This document shows positions 27,376 to 35,854 of a stretch of 64,000 bases of DNA, piece after piece. The position numbers were made by a program, and so were the translations under genes. Location: the NCBI RefSeq assembly GCF_000764205.1, contig NZ_JQDZ01000030.1, positions 78,968 to 142,967 on the forward strand, in the 5' to 3' direction. The stretch's first letter is position 1; each line of letters opens with the position of its first letter. Source of the stretch: Thalassotalea sp. ND16A (GTDB lineage: Bacteria > Pseudomonadota > Gammaproteobacteria > Enterobacterales > Alteromonadaceae). The notes beneath the pieces are model-generated. The model was not told where the DNA came from. It saw nothing but the letters and a program-made list of their open reading frames with translations, and made no database searches.

Positions 27376-29232
27376 ATGACCGGTAAATCATTTAAAAACA
27401 TAACAATATTAAAACCTGCGCTTGTGCCTTTGCTGCTTCTTATGCTGGCAGTGCTTTTTTCTCAAGGCAGCGAATCGCAACCGAAAGCTTCATATATAGT
27501 TCAAGGGGCAAGTAAACCGACTCTAGTTTCTGCTATTGAATCTGTTGGTGGTGAAGTGGTTCACAAATATACGGTGATCCAGGCAATCTCAGCGTTACTT
27601 ACCTCAAAGCAAGTTGCAATGGTTCATAGTAAGCATCCGATGATCCGTATGTTTTCTGATGAAGCGGTAAGTTTGAGTGGGGAAAATGGTCATGACGATG
27701 ATGGCCATGGCAATGAACATGCTGGTGCGCGTGATACTTACTTTCCAACTCAAGTTGGTGCCAGTCAGTTGCATACCGAAGGGATCACTGGTAAAGGCGT
27801 TGGCGTGGCTATTATTGATAGTGGCTTAGCAAAGTTTAAACAGATTAAAAAAGATACCTATGGTGAAAAACGTAAAATTCATCTCCATAGTGTGATTAAA
27901 GGGTCGAAAGCGGGTAAAGACAAATATGGTCATGGTAGCCACATCACCAGTCTTATTGCCAACAGTTCGTCTACCCACAACAGCAATGGCGAAGAGGTCG
28001 ATTCATTTAAAGGTGTAGCTCCTGACGTTGAATTAACGGTAGTCAAAGCGTTTGATAAAAATGGCCATTCTACTTACAGCCATGTACTTAAAGCCATAGA
28101 GTATGTGGTTAACCATCGTGAAAAATTTAATATCAAAGTGTTAAATTTGTCTTTTAGTGCGAAGCCGCAATCGTTTTATTGGCAAGATCCTATCAATCAG
28201 GCGTTAATGGTTGCCTGGCAAGAAGGGATCACGGTATTTGCTTCCGCTGGCAATAGTGGCTCTGAGGCGATGTCTATTGGTGTGCCGGGCAATAACCCGT
28301 ATGTAATTACTATCGGCGCGACTTCAGATAATTACACTCCGTATGAGCCCAGTGATGACTTTATCACTTCATTCTCAAGTGCCGGTCCTACCGTTGAGGG
28401 GTTTTTAAAGCCTGAACTGGTAGCCCCTGGTGGTCACGTGCAAGGGTTAATGGCTAAGTCATCAAAGATTTATCAAAACTACCCTCAGTACGCTGATGGT
28501 GGAGATTATTTCTTATTGTCGGGTACGTCGCAATCGACAGCTATTGCCAGTGGGGTTGCGGCATTAATGTTGCAGGATCAGCCAAACCTAAGCCCGGATG
28601 ACATCAAATGTCGGTTAATTTCATCGGCAATGGTTGGCTCTAATGATGCGGGGTTAAGCTACAGTATCTTTCAGCAAGGTGCAGGTATGATCAACGCATC
28701 TTGGGCTGTTGACAGTGAACATTTTGATTGTGCCAATCAAGGAATGGATATTGCCAATGAGTTAAATGACTCTCAGCATTATGCAGGCCCTGCTCGTAGG
28801 TACGAAGATAATGGCGATTTTTATATTTTGGGTGTCGAAGGTTCAGAGTGGGATGGTGTTTATCGTGAAGCTCACTTGTGGCCAAACGCGCACTTGTGGC
28901 CAAACGCCCACTTGTGGCCAAACGCGCACCTGTGGCCAAACGCGCACCTGTGGCCAAACGCCCACCTGTGGCCAAACGCGCACTTGTGGCCAAACGCCCA
29001 CTTGTGGCCAAACGCGCACCTGTGGCCAAACGCGCACCTGTGGCCAAACGCACACCTGTGGCCAAACGCGCACTTGTGGCCAAACGCGCACTTGTGGCCA
29101 AATTCCAACCTTTGGGGCGATGCTCCGGTATGGGAAGATGCACACTTGTGGCCTAATGCAAACTCATTTACGAATGGTAGTAATGACATGAACTCGGTAA
29201 GTTTTATCAATAACTGGGTAGAACAACAATAA
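27376..29232 (+). CDS. Secreted subtilisin-like (S8) protease with AHLWPN repeats
   Basis: 618 residues. An N-terminal hydrophobic segment (PALVPLLLLMLAVLFSQG, about 14-31) should direct export. An inhibitor-like pro-region runs to about residue 115, followed by a His/Asp/Gly-rich linker. The peptidase domain carries the triad Asp148 (AIIDSGL), His186 (YGHGSHI) and Ser385 (LSGTSQSTA), with the oxyanion Asn in ASAGNSG. From residue 499 come thirteen exact AHLWPN hexapeptides, then SNLWGD, APVWED and a last AHLWPN. The repeats are Trp-rich and may bind carbohydrate, the cell surface or a partner. ATG 27376 is preferred over TTG 27364 and GTG 27367. No known secretion tail was recognised. Confidence 0.88.
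   Translation: MTGKSFKNITILKPALVPLLLLMLAVLFSQGSESQPKASYIVQGASKPTLVSAIESVGGEVVHKYTVIQAISALLTSKQVAMVHSKHPMIRMFSDEAVSLSGENGHDDDGHGNEHAGARDTYFPTQVGASQLHTEGITGKGVGVAIIDSGLAKFKQIKKDTYGEKRKIHLHSVIKGSKAGKDKYGHGSHITSLIANSSSTHNSNGEEVDSFKGVAPDVELTVVKAFDKNGHSTYSHVLKAIEYVVNHREKFNIKVLNLSFSAKPQSFYWQDPINQALMVAWQEGITVFASAGNSGSEAMSIGVPGNNPYVITIGATSDNYTPYEPSDDFITSFSSAGPTVEGFLKPELVAPGGHVQGLMAKSSKIYQNYPQYADGGDYFLLSGTSQSTAIASGVAALMLQDQPNLSPDDIKCRLISSAMVGSNDAGLSYSIFQQGAGMINASWAVDSEHFDCANQGMDIANELNDSQHYAGPARRYEDNGDFYILGVEGSEWDGVYREAHLWPNAHLWPNAHLWPNAHLWPNAHLWPNAHLWPNAHLWPNAHLWPNAHLWPNAHLWPNAHLWPNAHLWPNAHLWPNSNLWGDAPVWEDAHLWPNANSFTNGSNDMNSVSFINNWVEQQ
28870..29157 (+). repeat. 18-bp tandem repeat coding AHLWPN
   Basis: Thirteen exact 18-bp units (28870-29103), two diverged units (29104-29139) and one further matching unit (29140-29157). 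Units differ almost only at silent sites: Ala GCG/GCC/GCA/GCT and Leu TTG/CTG. The silent pattern of units 2-6 (28888-28977) recurs in units 7-11 (28978-29067) with one change, showing a recent duplication of a 90-bp block. The repeat contains no stop in any frame, so long shadow ORFs appear on both strands. Confidence 0.95.
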
Positions 29233-29363
29233 TTGGCTAGAACGACAATCATTTGATCTGTCCTTACCCTTTTGAGCCATCTCCCAGGTTCAAGAGGGTA
29301 AGTACCTCCTCGGCAATTGCTTCCTAGATAATAACCTGCATTTTTCTCCCTGTATGTACAAAT

Positions 29364-29389
29364 AAAACGCTATTAAAGCGCTTTTTTTT
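29364..29389 (+). terminator. Terminator after the S8 protease
   Basis: AAAACGCT and AGCGCTTTT form a stem with one bulged base, followed by a run of Ts up to 29389. It separates the protease from the downstream kinase gene, so the two are not one simple transcript. Confidence 0.6.
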
Positions 29390-29486
29390 ACTGTTTTAAT
29401 GGTGTGTTTTGGCGATTAGATAATGACAAAATGCGGTACAAATGTTATTAATAATTAAAAATAATAATAATATTTAAGTTGCCGTA

Positions 29487-32400
29487 ATGCCGCCGCATAA
29501 AATCCAGTCTCAGCAAATCCGCATAACACTGTTTTTCTTACTTTTATTCATCATTGTCGGCATTTTTACTCAGGTTAAAGCAAATACCAATTCGTTAAAT
29601 CTAAGCGTGAATAGTCAATTACAATTTACCAATCTAAACGATGCAGAAATTTTGTCTCACCCAGCGGTGAATACCATAGTGCAAGATAAAATGGGCTTCA
29701 TCTGGCTGGGTAATCAAAACGGCCTTAATCGTTTTGATGGTATTTCATCGAAAATATATACGCATGTACCGGGAGATATAACCAGTTTGGCGAGCACTTG
29801 GGTCAACAAAATCTATGTTGACTCGGAAGAACGATTATGGGTATTAGGAAATGGTGGCATCAGTTTATATTTGCCTGAAATTGATGGCTTTAAAAATTAC
29901 AACAACAATGCCGATCTCAAAGCCGATTTAGGAAAAAATTATAAAGCCATTGCTGAAGATGATAATGGTTCACTTTGGTTTGCCAGCAAAGGCATTGTCA
30001 CTTTAGATATCAAAACCTCTGCATTTAATCTGATCGATGAATTTGACAACGTGTTAATTTCGGATCTTATTTTTGATAGTCAACAAAATTTGTGGGTCGC
30101 AACTGAAAAGAACGGGTTACGAGTGAAACTTTCTGGTCAAGATACATTCCAGACCTTTACTACTGAGACTAAGGTGGCAATACCAAGCGATAAAATTCAA
30201 ACCGTTTTTGAAGATCAACAACATCGCTTCTGGGTGGCAACCGAAGATGCTGGTATTTTTCTATTTGATTTGAACAATGGCGTAAGTAAATCGTTTCGCT
30301 ACCAGGAAGGTGATGAAACTAGCCTGTGTTCTAACTATGTCCTCGACATTTACCAAGACAGTAAAAGTTCGTTATGGTTTGCAACTGATCACGGGCTTTG
30401 TCAATTTGATCCAAAAAATCACAATTTTATCCGCCATGTTAGTAGCAATGCCCGGGTCAATAGTTTAATCGATAACAGAGTAAAATCGCTTTACCAAGAT
30501 GCGGGGGGGGTAATGTGGGTTGGTACTTTTGCCGGAGTAAGTCGCTGGAATGCGGAATCGACACCTTTTAATCATTTCAGTAAAAACTTTGGTGCCGGAA
30601 AAGGCTTATCCTCGAATGTGATTGCGGCAATTACCGAAGATCCGGCCGGCAATATTTATGTTGGTACCTGGGGTGGGGGACTTAACATCATTGCCGCAGA
30701 TACGGGGAGCATAAACGTTTTAACGGTCGATAAGAACGATCCCGATGCCTTACAAGATGAGCGGGTAATGAGCCTGTTAATGGATAGTAAAGAAAACCTT
30801 TGGGTCGGCACTTTTGGTTCCGGTTTGCATGTTAAAGCCAAAGGCAGTTCAGTATTTACGGTATTTAATCACCAAGCCGAAAACCTTAAGTCGTTAAGCA
30901 GTAACAAGGTGAGTAAAATCATTGAACTGGAAAATGGCGTGGTCGCCGTAGCCACGTTCGGTGGTGGACTGAACCTGGTGCAGCAAAATGGCAATATTGT
31001 TCGCATTATGCATGATCCCGAGGATGATAACTCCATATCCAGTAATAAGATTCTGGATATTATCAAAGAAAATAAACATATTTTATGGATTGCAACCCGA
31101 GGTGGTGGGATCAACCGATACAACCTTGATACCGGCAACAATACCCGCTTTTTGGTGGATGAAAGCAATAAGAATTCAATCGTTAGTAATAGCATTGTCA
31201 GCTTACTAAGCACGGATAAGTATATCTGGATGGCGAGCGAAGATTTTGGTATTTCGAGAATAAGCCGCAGTGATTTTGAACTCGGCATTGTCCATTTTGA
31301 GCATATCGGGATTAATCAGGGATTACCCAGTAACGTAGGTTATGGTCTGGTAGAAGATGATGACGGTTTTGTCTGGTTAAGCCATACCCGAGGTTTAAGC
31401 CGAATTTCACCGATGGATTTATCGATTAATAATTTTAATAAAACTCATGGCTTACAAGATGATGATTTTAACGCCGGCGCATACTATAAATCGAAAACTG
31501 GGAAAATATATTTTGGTGGGCCAAATGGCTTTAATAGTTTTATGCACGACAATGTGCCTATTAACCACAACCAACCACCATTGAGGTTAACGAAATTTTC
31601 TAAATTTAATCAGCCGGTTGCCATCCATAAAATGTTTAGAAATGATGGCGTGTTAGAACTGAAGCATTCAGACTCTTTTCTTGAATTTGAATTTGCCGCA
31701 CTCGATTACACCAAACCAGAGAACAACCAATATCAATATATGATGCAAGGGTTTAATACCCAGTGGATTGATTCCGGCAATATTAACCGTACCACGTTCA
31801 GTAGCTTACCGCACGGAAACTATATCTTTCGGGTAAGAGGAAGTAATAATGATGGCCAATGGAGTGAAGCCGAATTAAGCATTGCCATTGAAGTCACACC
31901 GCCGCTTTGGTTAAGTTGGCCAGCGTATCTTTTCTATCTGGCAATCATACTGCTGATGGCTTATTTTATTCATCGTAGTCAACAGATAAAATTACAGAAA
32001 CAAATTGCTTATCAAGAGCAATTAAAGGCCGAAGTAAACCTGAGAACGAAAGAATTGCAAACCGCGAATTCGGCTTTAGAACAAGCGGTGGTTGAAATTC
32101 ATTCGGCAAAAGTACTCGCTGAAAAAGCGGCCAATACCAAAGCAAACTTTTTGGCGACGATGAGTCACGAAATTCGTACGCCAATGAACAGTATTATTGG
32201 TATGAGTGATTTATTGCTAAAAACTGGATTAAATCGAAGTCAAAACCATTTTGTCACTTCCGTGCAAAATGCGGGGGAAATGTTATTAGAGCTGATTAAT
32301 GACATTTTAGATTTTTCTAAAATGGAAGCCGATAAAATTGAATTAGAACAACAACGTTTTAATATTCATCATCTACTCGAAGAAGTCAGTTTCTTATTTG

Positions 32401-34064
32401 CCAATCGAGCGCACAGTAAGGGGGTCGAGCTTACCTTATATATCGATGTTGGTTGCGCCGAAATGATCAATGCTGATCCGTTAAGGATTAAACAAGTGAT
32501 CTCTAATTTATTGGGTAATGCGATTAAATTCACCGAAACTGGTCATATTGAATTAATGGCAACCTCGGTTAACGATGAATTGATCATCGAAGTTAGCGAT
32601 ACTGGTATTGGCATTAGTGCGTTAAATCAAAGTAAAATTTTTCAAGTGTTTCAACAAGAAGACAATTCTACAACCCGCAAATACGGTGGTACCGGGCTGG
32701 GGTTGGCCATTACCAAAAAGCTTGTTGAAGTCATGTCTGGTAACATCAGTGTGTGTTCAACACCAGGTTCAGGCTCTACTTTTACGGTAACTCTACCGTT
32801 GGTAGCTGTAGATACTGCTGCCTTGCCAGCGAAGCATATTGATGCAACCGTTTATATTCTCGCGACTAATCAACATATCAATCGAATGGCGATTAATACC
32901 TTACAACGAATTCAGGTGAATTATAAAGATATCAGCGCTCAAGCAAACATCGAAGTTGTTGCTAGCGACAACCGTTCTGCGTTATATCTGGTTGATGCCG
33001 AAATGCTCAAGCAAACTCATATCTATAAACAACTCAGTCATCATGCTGGTAATGTCATTATTATGGGCAATAGCGGAGAAAAGCTGGATTTATTAGCCGC
33101 AGCTCGTAGTATCGACAAGCCCTTAAGATCGCAAGCTCTGCTTGAATTACTTGAAGATTGCTTAACGGGTGATTTCAGTTCTGATAAACACAAAGCTTTA
33201 CCTCTAGTGTTGGACGTTGAAGAATTTAAGGCGCACATTCTTTTGGTTGAAGATTCCGAGACGAACCAGGAAGTGGCAACAGCCATGTTGCAATTATTTG
33301 GCTGTGAAGTTGAAATAGCCAGCAATGGGGTGATAGCAATAGAAAAAGTTCAGCACAATCACTATGATCTTATTTTCATGGATTGTCAGATGCCGGTGAT
33401 GGATGGCTTTAAAGCCAGCCAAATGATCCGTAAATGGCAGCATCAGCAGAATTTAAAAGCTACACCAATTGTGGCATTAACGGCAGGAGTAGGCTTAGGC
33501 TACGAAAAAGACTGCATTACGGCGGGGATGAATAGTTACATTTATAAACCGTTAACCACTAATGTGTTATTGTCGGTTCTGAAAAAATACCTAAACCATT
33601 TAATGGTTCCGTCAACGGAGTTGCAAGAGCACAAGCATGAGCCGTTTTTATTCGAACCCACTGAGCAGCCGAAAGAGCCGCACGAATACATAGCAGAGAG
33701 TAAATTTGATTGTTTAATTGATATGGTGGCTATTGACGCCATCAGAGAAATTGAAAAGATCACCAACCGGGCGATATATTCTCGTGTTCTGGAAACGTTT
33801 AAACTGGAGTTTGTAAATAAATCCAATAGTTTAAAAGTAAGCCTCGGCAATAATGACAGTGACAATGTAAAAAAAATAGCGCATGCAATGAAATCACTTT
33901 GTGCGAATGTAGGCGCAAAAGAGTTGAGTAATTTAAGTATTTTACTAGAGCAAGATGCACGCAGAGGGCCGCTGGATGAATGTCATGCGTCGGCCGCTAA
34001 AATGGATACTATTTACCAGGAAACCATAGTCTTTTTAGACGATATTGCCAGAGAGGTTGTATGA
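29487..34064 (+). CDS. Hybrid histidine kinase with beta-propeller sensor
   Basis: 1525 residues. An N-terminal signal/anchor (residues 12-31) precedes a long periplasmic sensor of two-component-propeller repeats (blades with IWLGNQNGLNRFD, LWVGTFGSGL and similar, about 45-715) and a Y_Y_Y domain. The single membrane helix is near 809-832 (LSWPAYLFYLAIILLMAYFI). HisKA has His894 in MSHEIRTPMNSIIGMS. HATPase has the N-box QVISNLLGNAIKF and GGTGLGLAI. Next come a receiver-like stretch without a clear acceptor (about 1115-1235), a true receiver with Asp1299 (MDCQMPVMDG), and an HPt domain with His1466 (IAHAMKSLCA). A complete phosphorelay is thus in one protein. ATGA couples it to the next gene. 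A G8 run lies at 30503-30510. No clear ribosome site precedes ATG 29487. Confidence 0.93.
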   Translation: MPPHKIQSQQIRITLFFLLLFIIVGIFTQVKANTNSLNLSVNSQLQFTNLNDAEILSHPAVNTIVQDKMGFIWLGNQNGLNRFDGISSKIYTHVPGDITSLASTWVNKIYVDSEERLWVLGNGGISLYLPEIDGFKNYNNNADLKADLGKNYKAIAEDDNGSLWFASKGIVTLDIKTSAFNLIDEFDNVLISDLIFDSQQNLWVATEKNGLRVKLSGQDTFQTFTTETKVAIPSDKIQTVFEDQQHRFWVATEDAGIFLFDLNNGVSKSFRYQEGDETSLCSNYVLDIYQDSKSSLWFATDHGLCQFDPKNHNFIRHVSSNARVNSLIDNRVKSLYQDAGGVMWVGTFAGVSRWNAESTPFNHFSKNFGAGKGLSSNVIAAITEDPAGNIYVGTWGGGLNIIAADTGSINVLTVDKNDPDALQDERVMSLLMDSKENLWVGTFGSGLHVKAKGSSVFTVFNHQAENLKSLSSNKVSKIIELENGVVAVATFGGGLNLVQQNGNIVRIMHDPEDDNSISSNKILDIIKENKHILWIATRGGGINRYNLDTGNNTRFLVDESNKNSIVSNSIVSLLSTDKYIWMASEDFGISRISRSDFELGIVHFEHIGINQGLPSNVGYGLVEDDDGFVWLSHTRGLSRISPMDLSINNFNKTHGLQDDDFNAGAYYKSKTGKIYFGGPNGFNSFMHDNVPINHNQPPLRLTKFSKFNQPVAIHKMFRNDGVLELKHSDSFLEFEFAALDYTKPENNQYQYMMQGFNTQWIDSGNINRTTFSSLPHGNYIFRVRGSNNDGQWSEAELSIAIEVTPPLWLSWPAYLFYLAIILLMAYFIHRSQQIKLQKQIAYQEQLKAEVNLRTKELQTANSALEQAVVEIHSAKVLAEKAANTKANFLATMSHEIRTPMNSIIGMSDLLLKTGLNRSQNHFVTSVQNAGEMLLELINDILDFSKMEADKIELEQQRFNIHHLLEEVSFLFANRAHSKGVELTLYIDVGCAEMINADPLRIKQVISNLLGNAIKFTETGHIELMATSVNDELIIEVSDTGIGISALNQSKIFQVFQQEDNSTTRKYGGTGLGLAITKKLVEVMSGNISVCSTPGSGSTFTVTLPLVAVDTAALPAKHIDATVYILATNQHINRMAINTLQRIQVNYKDISAQANIEVVASDNRSALYLVDAEMLKQTHIYKQLSHHAGNVIIMGNSGEKLDLLAAARSIDKPLRSQALLELLEDCLTGDFSSDKHKALPLVLDVEEFKAHILLVEDSETNQEVATAMLQLFGCEVEIASNGVIAIEKVQHNHYDLIFMDCQMPVMDGFKASQMIRKWQHQQNLKATPIVALTAGVGLGYEKDCITAGMNSYIYKPLTTNVLLSVLKKYLNHLMVPSTELQEHKHEPFLFEPTEQPKEPHEYIAESKFDCLIDMVAIDAIREIEKITNRAIYSRVLETFKLEFVNKSNSLKVSLGNNDSDNVKKIAHAMKSLCANVGAKELSNLSILLEQDARRGPLDECHASAAKMDTIYQETIVFLDDIAREVV

Positions 34065-35854
34065 ATACAGCAACAGATAACGCTAAAGTGTTAATTTGTG
34101 ATGATGACCCTACGTATTTAATGCTGATGCGTGATACGTTAGAAGCCTCTGGCTTTGAAGTGATAGAAGCCGCGGATGGTGATACCGCGATGGTGAAATA
34201 CATCACTATGCAACCTGATATTGTCTTGCTTGATGTTGAAATGCCAGGGTTAAGTGGCTATGAAGTATGTCAACAAATACGAGCCCACAAAACCGGTAAA
34301 GATATTCCAATTTTGATGGTAACCGGCGCCGATGATTATCAATCAATTTTACAAGCTTATGAAATTGGCGCGACGGACTTCTTACCGAAACCCATTCGCT
34401 GGCCGATGATCACCCATAGAGTCAAATATATGTTACGTAGCCGGGATGCTCTGCGGGAGTTGAAAAACTCTCAACAGCGCCTTCAATATTTGGCTTATCA
34501 TGACAGTTTAACCGGACTGGCGAATCGGGAAAGCTTTAATGAACATTTGCAGAAGTTTTTAACACTTGCCGACCGTGGTAACTACCATGTTGGCGTGCTA
34601 TTCATTGATTTGGATCGATTCAAACGAATTAACGACACCTTAGGCCATAATTTTGGCGACCGGGTATTACAAAAAATTGCCAAGGTGTTAAATAGCAACT
34701 TACGCAATTGTGATCTGCTTGCCAGAAGCCAGGAAGATGTGCCTAAAACAGCCGTCGCACGCTTAGGCGGTGATGAATTTACTGTGTTTTTAAGCCGGGT
34801 TGACTGTGTCGATGACATCGCTGTAGTTGCGCAACGTATCATTGATTCGATATCACAACCGATAAAAATAGAGCAATATGAAGTAACCGTAACCCCAAGC
34901 ATAGGTATCTCTGTTTATCCCGAGGATGGTACTAATGTGACCAACTTGATGAAAAATGCGGATGTAGCCATGTACCATGCCAAAGATCAGGGGCGGCAAT
35001 GTTTTAAATTTTATTCAGAATCATTAAATAATCGTGCCATAGAACGATTGCAAATAGAACAAAATTTACGCAAGGCGTTAGAAAATAATGAGTTTAGTCT
35101 AAATTATCAACCACAAGTTAACGTAAACTCCAAACAAATTGTTGGGGTTGAAGCCTTGCTCCGCTGGCAAAATCCAGAATTAGGTTTTGTTAGTCCGGCT
35201 GACTTTATTCCTATTGCCGAAGAAACCGGCCTGATCATTGATATTGGTGAGTGGGTGCTTAAACAGGCATGTGAACAAGCGAAATCCTGGTTAGATGCTG
35301 GTTTCCCGCCGTGTCGAATGTCGATAAATTTATCTTCGATACAATTCAAACGCGGCTCGCTGGTTGGTGTAGTGCAAAACGTATTAGAGCAAACCGGCTT
35401 GCCGGCAGAACTGTTAGAACTGGAACTGACAGAAAGCGCGATCATGACCGATGTAGAAGAAAATATTTTCAGGCTAGAGCAAATTAAAGCCTTAGGCGTT
35501 GGCATTGCTGTTGATGATTTTGGCACTGGCTATTCATCGCTCAGTTATTTGAAAAAATTTCCAATTACCAGCTTGAAAATCGATCGCTCATTCATTGCGG
35601 ATATTGCAACAAGTTGCGATGATGTCGGTATCGTAAAAGCAATTATCGCTTTAGCGGAAACGCTAAACCTAAGTGTTATCGCGGAAGGTGTTGAAACCAC
35701 TTCTCAGTTGCAAATATTGCAAAAATTTAACTGCTCGGTGATACAAGGTTATCTCTTTAGCCGGCCATTAATTGCGACCGATTTTGAGAAACTGTTAACG
35801 AAAAAATTTGTGATGGCGACAAATGAAAATAAAATGACGTTTTTCAATGAGTAA
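34061..35854 (+). CDS. Response regulator with GGDEF and EAL domains
   Basis: 597 residues, no membrane segment. The receiver (1-125) has acceptor Asp58 in VLLDVEMPG. The GGDEF domain (about 140-310) has an intact RLGGDEFTVF and YLAYHDSLTGLANR. The EAL domain (about 325-580) has VEALLRWQ, ELELTESAIM, DDFGTGYSSLSYL and IAEGVETTSQL, so both c-di-GMP synthesis and breakdown look possible. Its ATG overlaps the kinase stop (ATGA at 34061), so it is the likely phosphorelay output. Its own end overlaps the sigma-54 activator gene by 8 nt. Which activity dominates, and whether phosphorylation switches it, cannot be read from sequence. Confidence 0.93.
   Translation: MNTATDNAKVLICDDDPTYLMLMRDTLEASGFEVIEAADGDTAMVKYITMQPDIVLLDVEMPGLSGYEVCQQIRAHKTGKDIPILMVTGADDYQSILQAYEIGATDFLPKPIRWPMITHRVKYMLRSRDALRELKNSQQRLQYLAYHDSLTGLANRESFNEHLQKFLTLADRGNYHVGVLFIDLDRFKRINDTLGHNFGDRVLQKIAKVLNSNLRNCDLLARSQEDVPKTAVARLGGDEFTVFLSRVDCVDDIAVVAQRIIDSISQPIKIEQYEVTVTPSIGISVYPEDGTNVTNLMKNADVAMYHAKDQGRQCFKFYSESLNNRAIERLQIEQNLRKALENNEFSLNYQPQVNVNSKQIVGVEALLRWQNPELGFVSPADFIPIAEETGLIIDIGEWVLKQACEQAKSWLDAGFPPCRMSINLSSIQFKRGSLVGVVQNVLEQTGLPAELLELELTESAIMTDVEENIFRLEQIKALGVGIAVDDFGTGYSSLSYLKKFPITSLKIDRSFIADIATSCDDVGIVKAIIALAETLNLSVIAEGVETTSQLQILQKFNCSVIQGYLFSRPLIATDFEKLLTKKFVMATNENKMTFFNE

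Noticed and set aside
28870..29103. Possible CRISPR array
   Set aside because: The 18-bp units are directly joined with no unique spacers and are translated as part of the protease.
28691..29252. Long ORFs on both strands over the AHLWPN array, rich in Leu-Ala-Thr, Trp-Pro-Gln-Val or Phe-Gly-His-Lys repeats
   Set aside because: They are frame shadows of an 18-bp repeat that has no stop codon in any frame. Only the S8 protease frame shows a conserved peptide with silent codon changes.
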